DNA of 42,063 nt from a virus, in IMG/VR virus record IMGVR_UViG_3300040781_000253, positions 1 to 42,063 of that record. One strand, given 5' to 3'. The notes under the pieces were generated by a model. The model made no database searches, had not been told where the DNA came from, and was given only the letters and a program-made list of their open reading frames with translations. Made by a program: the position numbers and the translations under genes. Below, one piece after another: positions 15,041 to 22,730 of the stretch (its first letter is position 1; each line of letters starts with the position of its first letter).

Positions 15041-17479
15041 ATGGTTGGAAGCCCAAAGAATACTTTTTCCGAAATAGATAGCTCATTTGGTATTGAATCT
15101 TTACCAAGTGCCAATATGGGTTTAGCTATTGGTGGAACATGGGGTCCAGCTAATCAGATTATGGGTACAACTAATAAAAAAGCATTAGCTAATCTTATTG
15201 GAAAACCTATATTAACTGGTTATACTGGGGCAAATGCTAGAACATGGATGGTTGCCAGAGAAATTCTCAACAATTATTCAAGCTCACTTTATTTAGTGAG
15301 AGCTGTAAAAGATGATAATACATCAAAAAACTCATTTTTAGGTGTTACAAGAGATGCTGATACTCATTCATGGGTTAATGGTGAAGATCAATTGAGATAT
15401 CTCAATGATGATGATGCTGAACCAACTGTACTTATGCCTGATGTAAGATTAAAAATGAGTGATGTTTCTGGTTTCGTTGTCGGTGATAATGCTGTACAGT
15501 TAACATCAACAGCTACAGGTGTTATTTGTTCAATAGATACTATTAATAGTTATCTTTATGTATCAAGTACTTCAAGTGCTACATATACAGTAGTTGCCGC
15601 TCATACAATTGCGGATGGTGGGGCAGTTGCTCGTACTGTAAGTGAAGTTAGATCATTTGAAAGCAAAGTGAGACTTACACTTGGTGGTACTGAAGTAAAT
15701 ACATTTAGACTTGGTGAAATAGTTACACAGGCAACATCATTAGCAACTGGTGTTGTTACTGGTATGGATATTGACAATGATTATCTTTATCTCAATGATA
15801 TCGAAGGTACATTTAATGGTACAAATGCAGTAACAGGATCTTTATCTGGTGCAGGAACAGCATCTGCATATACTTTACAAAATGTTGATGCCGTAAATGA
15901 TGTATTGGGTATTTATGCTGTTTATGCTGGTGCAAATGGAAATGATATCGATGTAGCAATTGCAGACGCGAATAATTACTATGCTGATATGACATATAAT
16001 GGTACTGATAAATTTAGTGATGAGTTTGAAACTGGTCCGAATATTGATTATAATTACGTAGAAGCAGTAACAAAAATTTTAACAGAAGCAGAAGCAATTA
16101 TTGCACCAACTGCTAAACATCAAATTACTGGTGCAAGATATGCAATACCAGAAGTTTCTACAAGTGTACATGGATCTTGGGTAGGTAGTGCTGGTGATAT
16201 CGTTGAATGGTCTGGTGCGGCTTGGACAATAAGTGCAACAACTGCTGTTGATGATTTCTTTTACTCTGATGTTGATAATGCTCATTATAGAGTTTCAGTA
16301 GTTGGTGGAACTTATGTTGCCTTTGCACCGGAATTAGCAATTATAGTTACATATGAAGATGAAATAGTTGAAAGACATATAGTATCTACATCTGAGAGTG
16401 CATTGACAATTGAAAGCGAACCAATGTTTATTGATGAGTATCTGGAAAATAACTCAAACTATATAAGAAGCAAATCAAGAACTTCTGCTGGATCATTAGC
16501 ATCAAATGATCAGACTATTGAAGAATTTGGTGGTTATTTTACATTAACCGCTCTTAGTGCAGGAACAACAGCGGCTCCAGCTTTAGCAGAGTTACAAAAT
16601 GCAATTGATGTTTTCTTTACCGATGAGCAAATTGATGTTGGTTTACTTGGAGATAATCACGATCTTACATCGAACTCAGATGTACAGAGTTTGCAGAATT
16701 ATATAATTGGTAAATTGTCAGTTAATAAACTCAAATTTGCTGCTTTCTCATTACCTTCTGATGTAATTGATATGACTCAATCTTCTGCAACGTTAGCAAG
16801 TGCAGATGCTGTTACTTACCTTGCTGGTATAACAGTTGAATCAAGGGCTATGATGACAGAGCAATGGAAAAAAATAAGTGATGAATATAACTATAAAACT
16901 TATTATATTCCAATGACTGGTGATGTACTCGGTAAACTATCACGTACCGAAACAGATTTTGGTGTAAATAAATCACCAGCCGGTGTAAGAAGAGGAATAA
17001 TGCAAAATGCGGCTAGACTTCTTCATAAAACAAATGGTGGTGTTAGAGATATACTCTGGAATAATAGATGCAACTCAATATTCTACATGAGTAATAAAGG
17101 TGTATTGCTTTGGGGTGATAAAACTCTCTATAATCAGGCAACATCTGCTATTTCATCAATATCTGGTAGACGTACACTTACACAAATTGAAAAAGATATT
17201 ATGAATAATCTTGTTAATTATAATTTTGAAAACTCTAACCCTGATGTTTGGGCTGAAGTTACTCAGATAATTAGTTTAGATTATCTTGCAACAAAAAAAA
17301 CATCCGGTTGGTTATATGATTATAGATTCCAGTGTGATGATAAAAATAACCCTGAAGCAGTACAGGATAATTTTGAGATGTATATTGATTTGGCTGTGAA
17401 ACTTTTTAAAACTGTTAGGTATATTTACCTCAGAATTAAAATTGTTAAAACATCTGTATCTTTTGAAGAAGTAGCATAA
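15041..17479 (+). CDS. major tail sheath protein with inserted surface modules
   Basis: The contractile sheath subunit (T4 gp18 type). The N terminus has GLAIGGTWGPANQIMG and LYLVRAV. The C-terminal core shows the usual sheath signatures SPAGVRRGI, RCNSIFYMSNKGVLLWGDKTLY, SGRRTLTQIEKDI, NYNFENSNPDVW and SGWLYDYRFQCDDKNNP. At 812 residues it is longer than T4 gp18 (659) because of inserts: SGA-type repeats at about 140-280 and a DUF2793-like module at about 363-425 (GARYAIPEV.. GDIVEWSGAAWTI.. VDDFFYSDVDNAHYRV). Both would sit on the outside of the tail. The tube gene follows 19 bases later. Confidence 0.9.
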   Translation: MVGSPKNTFSEIDSSFGIESLPSANMGLAIGGTWGPANQIMGTTNKKALANLIGKPILTGYTGANARTWMVAREILNNYSSSLYLVRAVKDDNTSKNSFLGVTRDADTHSWVNGEDQLRYLNDDDAEPTVLMPDVRLKMSDVSGFVVGDNAVQLTSTATGVICSIDTINSYLYVSSTSSATYTVVAAHTIADGGAVARTVSEVRSFESKVRLTLGGTEVNTFRLGEIVTQATSLATGVVTGMDIDNDYLYLNDIEGTFNGTNAVTGSLSGAGTASAYTLQNVDAVNDVLGIYAVYAGANGNDIDVAIADANNYYADMTYNGTDKFSDEFETGPNIDYNYVEAVTKILTEAEAIIAPTAKHQITGARYAIPEVSTSVHGSWVGSAGDIVEWSGAAWTISATTAVDDFFYSDVDNAHYRVSVVGGTYVAFAPELAIIVTYEDEIVERHIVSTSESALTIESEPMFIDEYLENNSNYIRSKSRTSAGSLASNDQTIEEFGGYFTLTALSAGTTAAPALAELQNAIDVFFTDEQIDVGLLGDNHDLTSNSDVQSLQNYIIGKLSVNKLKFAAFSLPSDVIDMTQSSATLASADAVTYLAGITVESRAMMTEQWKKISDEYNYKTYYIPMTGDVLGKLSRTETDFGVNKSPAGVRRGIMQNAARLLHKTNGGVRDILWNNRCNSIFYMSNKGVLLWGDKTLYNQATSAISSISGRRTLTQIEKDIMNNLVNYNFENSNPDVWAEVTQIISLDYLATKKTSGWLYDYRFQCDDKNNPEAVQDNFEMYIDLAVKLFKTVRYIYLRIKIVKTSVSFEEVA

Positions 17480-17498
17480 ATAATAATAGGAGAGAAAA

Positions 17499-18032
17499 AT
17501 GAGTATTGATACTTTAGAGATCTTTCAGAAGAAATTTTACCCAGATGCGGTTAGGTCAAATTTATTTTACATTTATATAAATTTCCCTACTTTTATATTA
17601 AATTCTTCTGATGCAAGAACAAAAACCAAATGGTTAGTACAAGCCGCTTCATTGCCGGGAAGATCACTTGGTGTTATTGAAGTGCCATTTAGGGGTGTAA
17701 AAAGTAAATATGCTGGAAACTCAATATATGCAGATTGGTCAGCAACTTTCTTACAAGATCCGAGTTTTACAATTACTAATGCAATGGAAGCATGGATGGA
17801 ATATATAGAGAGTATACCAGCCGGAATTAGAGCTGTGGATATCAGTTATAAAAGTACAATTGAGATTGTTCAGCTTGATGGTCGTCAAAATGCAATTAAG
17901 AACTATGTACTTATTGGTGCATTTCCTTCAGATAAACCAGATGTAAGTCTGGCACAAGATGAGAACGATTCAGTGCAAATGGCAGATTTCACGTTATCCT
18001 ATGATTACTTTATTACGTCAGTTAGTCTTTAA
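17499..18032 (+). CDS. tail tube protein (gp19-like)
   Basis: This 177-residue protein forms the inner tube through which DNA is ejected. Family features are AASLPGRSLGVIEVPFRGVKSKYAG (Leu-Pro-Gly-Arg strand and G-x-x-x-x-Y-A-G turn), YADWSATFLQDPSFTITNAMEAWMEYI and the C-terminal strand MADFTLSYDYFIT. Length is close to T4 gp19 (163). It lies directly after the sheath, the standard order. ATAGGAGAG precedes the ATG. CATAAATA at 17479-17486 is a one-mismatch late box, so it may also have its own start. Confidence 0.92.
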   Translation: MSIDTLEIFQKKFYPDAVRSNLFYIYINFPTFILNSSDARTKTKWLVQAASLPGRSLGVIEVPFRGVKSKYAGNSIYADWSATFLQDPSFTITNAMEAWMEYIESIPAGIRAVDISYKSTIEIVQLDGRQNAIKNYVLIGAFPSDKPDVSLAQDENDSVQMADFTLSYDYFITSVSL

Positions 18033-18063
18033 TCAATAAATTCAATACCTTACAACTTTATAC

Positions 18064-18092
18064 TTGACAAATCTTGTTATTTGTGATTATAT
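18064..18092 (+). promoter_or_regulatory. sigma70-like promoter of the HNH endonuclease gene
   Basis: TTGACA at 18064-18069, 17-bp spacer ending in TTTGTGA, and TTATAT at 18087-18092. The TGTGN end of the spacer matches the accessory-operon promoters, giving an extended -10. The downstream hairpin of those promoters is absent. Confidence 0.7.
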
Positions 18093-18126
18093 AATTACAA
18101 TTTTTAAATATTTTTAGGATAATTTT

Positions 18127-18945
18127 ATGAGATTATGTGAAGTATGTGGACGCAATGAAAAAGAAACAAGAGTTAATCATTGGAAATTGTATAATCAAAC
18201 ATTATGTAGTAACTGTTATCAAAGAAAGAAACATAATTTACCTGATAATAAATTCTATAGTAAAAAAAGTGAAGATAAAATTTGTGGAATATGTGGTTTA
18301 AATGAAAAAGATGCAAATGTTCGATTTGTTAGAAGTAGAAAATTTCAAATGATGTTATGTAATAAGCACTATTTACAAATGCAAAGAGATGGTGAAACAA
18401 AAAAGCGAACAAAAAGAGACCCAAACACTTTTATAATTAAAGATGATTATTGTGAAATAATTTTATATAATATAAAATCTGAGGAAGTTGGAAGAGCTTT
18501 AATTGATTTAGAAGATATAGCAAGATGTAAAAAGTATAAATGGACATTAAATAATCGTGGTTATGCTTTTAATTCAAATTATGTTGGTTTACTACATCAT
18601 TTTATTTTAGATTTTGAATATAATAAAAAAGAAAATATAGTAACAGATCATATTAATCGTAACAGATTAGATAATCGTAAAAGAAATTTAAGATTAATAC
18701 ATGAAAGTAAAAATCATTCAAATATAAGTTTAAAATCAAATAATACATCAGGTGTTATGGGAGTTTATAAAATAAAAAATAGACCTAGTTGGGAAGCTTT
18801 TATTGCAATTGATGGTAATAGAATAAGTCTTAAAAGTTATAAAACTAAAAAAGAAGCTATAATAGCCCGACTTAAAGCGGAGAAAAAATATTTTGGAGAA
18901 TTATATGCACCACAAAGACATCTATTTAAAAACTACAATATATAA
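18127..18945 (+). CDS. HNH homing endonuclease with zinc ribbons and AP2-like domain
   Basis: A free-standing, selfish DNA endonuclease inserted inside the tail module. Residues 4-31 and about 53-80 form two short zinc modules (CEVCGRNEKE..CSNCY and CGICGLNEKD..CNKHY), near-duplicates of each other. The HNH part has LLHHFILD (about 155-162) and VTDHINRNRLDNRKRNLRLI (about 172-191), which supply the catalytic His and Asn residues. Residues about 208-258 (GVMGVYKI..WEAFIAIDG..LKSYKTKKEA) form the AP2/ERF-like DNA-binding module common after HNH_3. It has its own promoter. No intron or intein was seen, so it is intergenic. Confidence 0.88.
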   Translation: MRLCEVCGRNEKETRVNHWKLYNQTLCSNCYQRKKHNLPDNKFYSKKSEDKICGICGLNEKDANVRFVRSRKFQMMLCNKHYLQMQRDGETKKRTKRDPNTFIIKDDYCEIILYNIKSEEVGRALIDLEDIARCKKYKWTLNNRGYAFNSNYVGLLHHFILDFEYNKKENIVTDHINRNRLDNRKRNLRLIHESKNHSNISLKSNNTSGVMGVYKIKNRPSWEAFIAIDGNRISLKSYKTKKEAIIARLKAEKKYFGELYAPQRHLFKNYNI

Positions 18946-18953
18946 TATCATAT

Positions 18954-18981
18954 TTGACAATTTAACTAATATTAGTATAAT
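18954..18981 (+). promoter_or_regulatory. sigma70-like promoter of the Vsr-like endonuclease gene
   Basis: TTGACA at 18954-18959, 16-bp spacer and a perfect TATAAT at 18976-18981. The leader box TTTGTTGTTA (18990-18999) follows, then GAGAG and the ATG at 19010. Confidence 0.8.
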
Positions 18982-19009
18982 TAATATTATTTGTTGTTAT
19001 GAGAGATTT

Positions 19010-20704
19010 ATGATGCCAGCATCAAGAACATATGATTTTTATATAAAAAAATTTAAAATAATTCATAATAATTTTTATATATATCCAAAACATCAGGAAC
19101 TTGTTAATAGAACAAAAACATATATAGATATTAAATGTCCTAAGCATGGATGGTTTAAACAAACAATAGAATCTCATTTTAGAGGAAGAGGTTGTAAAAA
19201 ATGCTCTCATGAAACTGTTGGAAGATTAAATGCAAAATCTTATAATTATTATATTGGAAAAGCTAAAAATAAACATGATGATTTTTATCATTATCCTAAA
19301 CATCAAGATATAAAAAATAACGAAGATAAAATAATGATTAAATGTCCTAAGCACGGATGGTTTAAACAAAAATTAAATAATCATTTAAATGGTAATGGTT
19401 GCCCTAAATGTGGTTATGAAAAAACATTATCATATCTTAAAAAAACATTTAAAGAACATATTAAAGAATGTAGATTAGTACATAGAAATAAATATGAATA
19501 TAAAGAACCATCTGGTCATTATGATATTTTTACTAAAATAATGATTAAATGTCCTAAGCATGGATGGTTTAAACAAACTATAGATTCCCATAAGCGAGGT
19601 AATGGTTGCCCTGATTGTGGATTAGAAAAAAGAGTAGAAAAAACTAAAATAACATATGACGCTTATATAAAAATAATGAAATTAATTCATGATAATTTTT
19701 ATAAATATCCTAAACATCAAGATCTAATAGATGGTGTTTATACTAAAATAAAAATAAGGTGTCCTAAACATGGTTGGTTTAAGCAATCTTTAAACAATCA
19801 TAAAAAAGGTCATGGCTGTCCTAAATGCACTATTGGCACATCTAAAGCAGAAGAAGAAATAAGTAGTTGGCTTAAATCAATTGGCATCAAAAATATCAAA
19901 AACAATTATAAATTTAATTATGAAGGTAGGAGATTTGAGATTGATGTTTATTTACCCGATTTTAATTTAGGTATTGAACATGATGGGCTTTATTGGCACA
20001 GTGATCAATTAAAGTCGAAAGGATATCATAAAGAGAAAACTGAATTTTTTAAGAAAAATTTTAATATAGACATTATACATATATTTCAAAATGAATGGAT
20101 TTTAAAATCCAAAATAGTAAAATCAATTATTTTAAGCAAATTAAATAAATCTGAAAATATATTATATGCTCGTAAATGTATTATAAAAGAAATTGATAAT
20201 AAATTATATAAATCATTTCTTATGAATAATCATATACAAGGTTATATACAAGCTAAATACAAATATGGATTATTTTTTAATGATGATCTTGTTCAAGTAA
20301 TGTCATTTGGTAAATCAAGATATAATAAAGATTATGATTTTGAAAATATAAGATCATGTACTAAAATAAATACTCAGATTATTGGTGGATTATCTAAATT
20401 ATTAAAATATTTTATTAAAAATGAAAATCCTAAATCAATTATAAGTTATGTTGATTTAAGATATTTTAATGGTAATGGATATATTAAAAATAATTTTAAA
20501 ATAATAGGGCAAAGTGAACCAAATTATTTTTATTTCCATAAAACTTCAATGATTTTAGAATCAAGATTAAGATATCAAAAACATAAATTGGAAAAAATAT
20601 TAGATAATTTTGATGTTGGTTTATCTGAGTATGAAAATATGATAAATAATGATTATTTAAGAATTTTTGATTGTGGTAATTTAAAACTATTATATACATC
20701 TTAA
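19010..20704 (+). CDS. Vsr/PD-(D/E)xK-like homing endonuclease with four zinc-ribbon repeats
   Basis: The first about 270 of 564 residues are four tandem repeats of about 65 residues, each with an F-Y-x-Y-P-K-H-Q-like strand, KCPKHGWFKQ and a closing G-C-x-x-C. Each supplies a Cys-His plus Cys-Cys metal site. The nuclease part follows: SKAEEEISSWL (about 280), FEIDVYLPDFNLGIEHDGLYWHS (about 308-330) and FFKKNFNIDIIHIFQNEW, the layout of Vsr-like homing endonucleases. A C-terminal region of about 170 residues is unassigned. ATG 19010 was chosen over 18893 because the latter overlaps the HNH gene and precedes the promoter. Repeats also show at DNA level. Confidence 0.82.
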   Translation: MMPASRTYDFYIKKFKIIHNNFYIYPKHQELVNRTKTYIDIKCPKHGWFKQTIESHFRGRGCKKCSHETVGRLNAKSYNYYIGKAKNKHDDFYHYPKHQDIKNNEDKIMIKCPKHGWFKQKLNNHLNGNGCPKCGYEKTLSYLKKTFKEHIKECRLVHRNKYEYKEPSGHYDIFTKIMIKCPKHGWFKQTIDSHKRGNGCPDCGLEKRVEKTKITYDAYIKIMKLIHDNFYKYPKHQDLIDGVYTKIKIRCPKHGWFKQSLNNHKKGHGCPKCTIGTSKAEEEISSWLKSIGIKNIKNNYKFNYEGRRFEIDVYLPDFNLGIEHDGLYWHSDQLKSKGYHKEKTEFFKKNFNIDIIHIFQNEWILKSKIVKSIILSKLNKSENILYARKCIIKEIDNKLYKSFLMNNHIQGYIQAKYKYGLFFNDDLVQVMSFGKSRYNKDYDFENIRSCTKINTQIIGGLSKLLKYFIKNENPKSIISYVDLRYFNGNGYIKNNFKIIGQSEPNYFYFHKTSMILESRLRYQKHKLEKILDNFDVGLSEYENMINNDYLRIFDCGNLKLLYTS

Positions 20705-20712
20705 AAAAATAT

Positions 20713-20740
20713 TTGACAAAGTATATTTTTTAAATAATAT
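20713..20740 (+). promoter_or_regulatory. sigma70-like promoter with a hairpin leader
   Basis: TTGACA at 20713-20718, 16-bp spacer, TAATAT at 20735-20740. Transcription would start near 20747, about 14 bases before a GC-rich hairpin. The next ATG is about 150 bases away. Confidence 0.6.
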
Positions 20741-20760
20741 AGTATTGGTTCATAATGAAT

Positions 20761-20796
20761 GTAGCCGAGTGTTTGGTGAGTCTTGCACTCGGCTAC
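20761..20796 (+). ncRNA. 11-bp GC-rich stem-loop in the intergenic leader (terminator, attenuator or small RNA)
   Basis: GTAGCCGAGTG (20761-20771) pairs perfectly with CACTCGGCTAC (20786-20796) around a 14-base loop. It stands out in AT-rich surroundings. The following bases TTCTATATT are only moderately T-rich, so a classical terminator is not certain. With the promoter at 20713 it could make a short RNA of about 60 bases or stop read-through from the endonuclease gene into the baseplate genes. The rest of 20705-20895 holds a late-like box and no reading frame. Confidence 0.55.
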
Positions 20797-20830
20797 TTCT
20801 ATATTAAGTCGAACTGGAATTATCTTTTAT

Positions 20831-20838
20831 TATAAATA
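20831..20838 (+). promoter_or_regulatory. T4-late-like promoter box TATAAATA
   Basis: The octamer is 58 bases before the ATG at 20896 and downstream of the hairpin, so it would restart virion-gene transcription after the homing endonuclease insertion. Confidence 0.6.
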
Positions 20839-20895
20839 AGTATAGAATAAAAATTGAATTGTGTTTTTTATTGGTTGTTTAGGTGAGGTGTTTAG

Positions 20896-21138
20896 ATGAA
20901 CCCTAATTATGGAAAGCAAATACGTGTTAAGAAAGATATCAGTACTCTGTTAAAAGAAAATGATTTACATGATGAGACGAAACTTAGATTGGTAGAAGAA
21001 TCAAATATCAACGCATTATTAATTGGTGAAACTGATATTGATGCTGAGATAGTTGTTGAAGGAATTAAAGATAGCTTAGATAGTAAATACTCAATTGTTG
21101 CAGTTGAGAAATATAAGTTTTTAATTCTGGAGAAATAG
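20896..21138 (+). CDS. hypothetical protein, 80 aa (virion-module context)
   Basis: Not recognised. It is a small acidic protein with alternating charged helices and a beta-strand end (KYSIVAVEKYKFLILEK), without cysteines or membrane segments. AGGTGAGG precedes the ATG. It abuts the gp53-like gene with no gap, so it probably belongs to the tail or baseplate unit, either as a structural part or an assembly factor. Confidence 0.8.
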   Translation: MNPNYGKQIRVKKDISTLLKENDLHDETKLRLVEESNINALLIGETDIDAEIVVEGIKDSLDSKYSIVAVEKYKFLILEK

Positions 21139-21552
21139 ATGTTATATTTTCGTGATATTCTTGGTACTATCAATTATAATGGTACAGAGGTTATAAATAT
21201 ATTTCGAAATATTGATTTTGATGTTCTAAAGAATTCTAATTTTTTAGATGATTATATCATACAGGATGGAGAAACACCAGAATCTATTAGTTTAAATTTA
21301 TATGGTGATAGAGATCACGCATGGACTATAATGATCATAAACACAATTCAGAATAGATTTTATGATTTTCCATTAACCGATAAACTTGTCGAGAAAAATA
21401 AACAAGATATGCTCCTGATGGGTTATACATTAACAGAAATTCAAGAATTTGAAACTGATAATGATGCTAAAAGATATATAAAAGTATTAAAACCATCGGT
21501 TATGCAATCTTTCTTATTTCAGGTACAAGATAAAATAGCTGGTAGGTTATAA
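21139..21552 (+). CDS. baseplate wedge protein, gp53-like
   Basis: This 137-residue protein matches the T4 gp53 type, which joins neighbouring wedges in the baseplate. The family core is DDYIIQDGETPESISLNLYGDRDHAWTIMIIN (residues 47-78): a LysM-like pattern with a Gly-Asp-x-Asp-His-x-W turn and a conserved Asn. GGAG sits inside the upstream stop region. The end overlaps the next start by one base (TAATG), indicating translational coupling with the tube-initiator gene. Confidence 0.8.
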   Translation: MLYFRDILGTINYNGTEVINIFRNIDFDVLKNSNFLDDYIIQDGETPESISLNLYGDRDHAWTIMIINTIQNRFYDFPLTDKLVEKNKQDMLLMGYTLTEIQEFETDNDAKRYIKVLKPSVMQSFLFQVQDKIAGRL

Positions 21553-22706
21553 TGAGTCAAATATTAGCAAAAACAAAAGAAGAACTTTTAGCTGAGATTA
21601 TTAAAGGTTTATCAGCTCTAATTGCAGAAAATGAAAATTATCTATCACCAGATACTCAGAAAATAGCTAATGATTTAAAAGCTCAATTAAATGCTTTTTC
21701 ATCTAAAGACCCAGTTGCAGTTGATTTGGATAAGTTTAGATCTAATTTGGAATCATTGCGAGATAAAATTGGTCAAGAGGGTAATAAAATATCTGTTGAT
21801 GATATCCCAGAAAATAATAAAAAAATTCTCGATGCTCATGACGGTCCGAAAGGTAAATCTGATGGTGGCTTAATAAAAAGTATTGCTGAGTTAATGAGTA
21901 ATTATGCTCAACAGGTTCTTTTAAGTTTAACCTATGCGGCTGGACAGAGTTTCATTACTGCTGGAATTTCTAAATTATTAGGAAATCAACCTCGTATTGT
22001 AAGTACTAATGAAGATGAATATGTATTTAATAGCAATGAAATGAATGCTGCTAAAGATAAAGCAAAAGATGATTATGTTAGATTTCAAGATTATATGAAT
22101 ACTGTACGTGCATATAATTTTAATTTATTGCAGAGATGGCGAGTGGAATTTAGTGATAGAAAATTTTTTAATTCTACAGATAAATTATTATTTTCACACT
22201 ATGCTACTGAAGTTGTATTACCTTTTCCAAGTATCACATTAGGTACAATTAATTATGGTAGATATATAAAAGATGTACAAAGTATGACCAATCGTCCTAT
22301 TAGTATATCATATCTAATTGATTTAAATATGCATATTGCTAATAAGTTTAATTATATTTTATCTTCAATGGGTGACCCTGATACTGGTATATTAGGTTAT
22401 AAGGATGATTATGTTATAGATAAATTAGTGATAATGGTTGAAAATAATAATTTGGGTATAGTTTTAAAATATATATTTCATGATCTTGTTATTGCTGATA
22501 TGAATGAGATAACAGTTAGACAAGAAAATAATGAGGTTCAGTTATTGAATTTGACTTTAGATTATGATTATAAAAAAGTCATTGTTGGTAAGAAAGATAG
22601 AGATAATATAGTAGCTGATAAAGCCGCTTCATTATTGGATGTTTTAGATACAAAAAAGGATTTTGGTTTTATTGTAAATCCCGATGGCGCACCTATAGAC
22701 CAATAA
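21552..22706 (+). CDS. baseplate-to-tail-tube initiator, gp48/gp54-like
   Basis: A 384-residue protein whose C-terminal half looks like a tail-tube fold: RWRVEFSDRKFF, then ATEVVLPFPSITLGTINYGRYIKDVQSMTNRPISISYLIDL, and the closing strand NNEVQLLNLTLDYDYKKVIVG, parallel to the end of the tube protein (DSVQMADFTLSYDYFI). T4 gp54 and gp48 share the tube fold and start tube growth on the baseplate. The N-terminal 180 residues are helical, with a Gly/Ala stretch near 135-150 that may be a membrane-like or packing helix. The partner gp48 or gp54 is not separately seen, so which one this corresponds to is open. Confidence 0.65.
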   Translation: MSQILAKTKEELLAEIIKGLSALIAENENYLSPDTQKIANDLKAQLNAFSSKDPVAVDLDKFRSNLESLRDKIGQEGNKISVDDIPENNKKILDAHDGPKGKSDGGLIKSIAELMSNYAQQVLLSLTYAAGQSFITAGISKLLGNQPRIVSTNEDEYVFNSNEMNAAKDKAKDDYVRFQDYMNTVRAYNFNLLQRWRVEFSDRKFFNSTDKLLFSHYATEVVLPFPSITLGTINYGRYIKDVQSMTNRPISISYLIDLNMHIANKFNYILSSMGDPDTGILGYKDDYVIDKLVIMVENNNLGIVLKYIFHDLVIADMNEITVRQENNEVQLLNLTLDYDYKKVIVGKKDRDNIVADKAASLLDVLDTKKDFGFIVNPDGAPIDQ

Positions 22707-22730
22707 ATTAATATATTTAAGGAGAAGAGA

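Noticed and set aside
15813-16340. Minus-strand open frames inside the sheath gene
   Set aside because: They are low-complexity His/Gln/Ser-rich antisense shadows of a well-supported gene. No minus-strand ribosome binding sites or promoters were seen. The same holds for the other minus-strand frames.
18893-19009. N-terminal extension of the Vsr-like endonuclease
   Set aside because: The open frame runs upstream through the end of the HNH gene and the TTGACA/TATAAT promoter. The ATG at 19010 with GAGAG and the leader box is the credible start.
19133-19800. Regularly spaced DNA repeats that could suggest a CRISPR array
   Set aside because: The repeats are about 200 bases apart, diverged and code in frame for the zinc-ribbon motif, so they are protein repeats. 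No CRISPR array or cas gene was seen.
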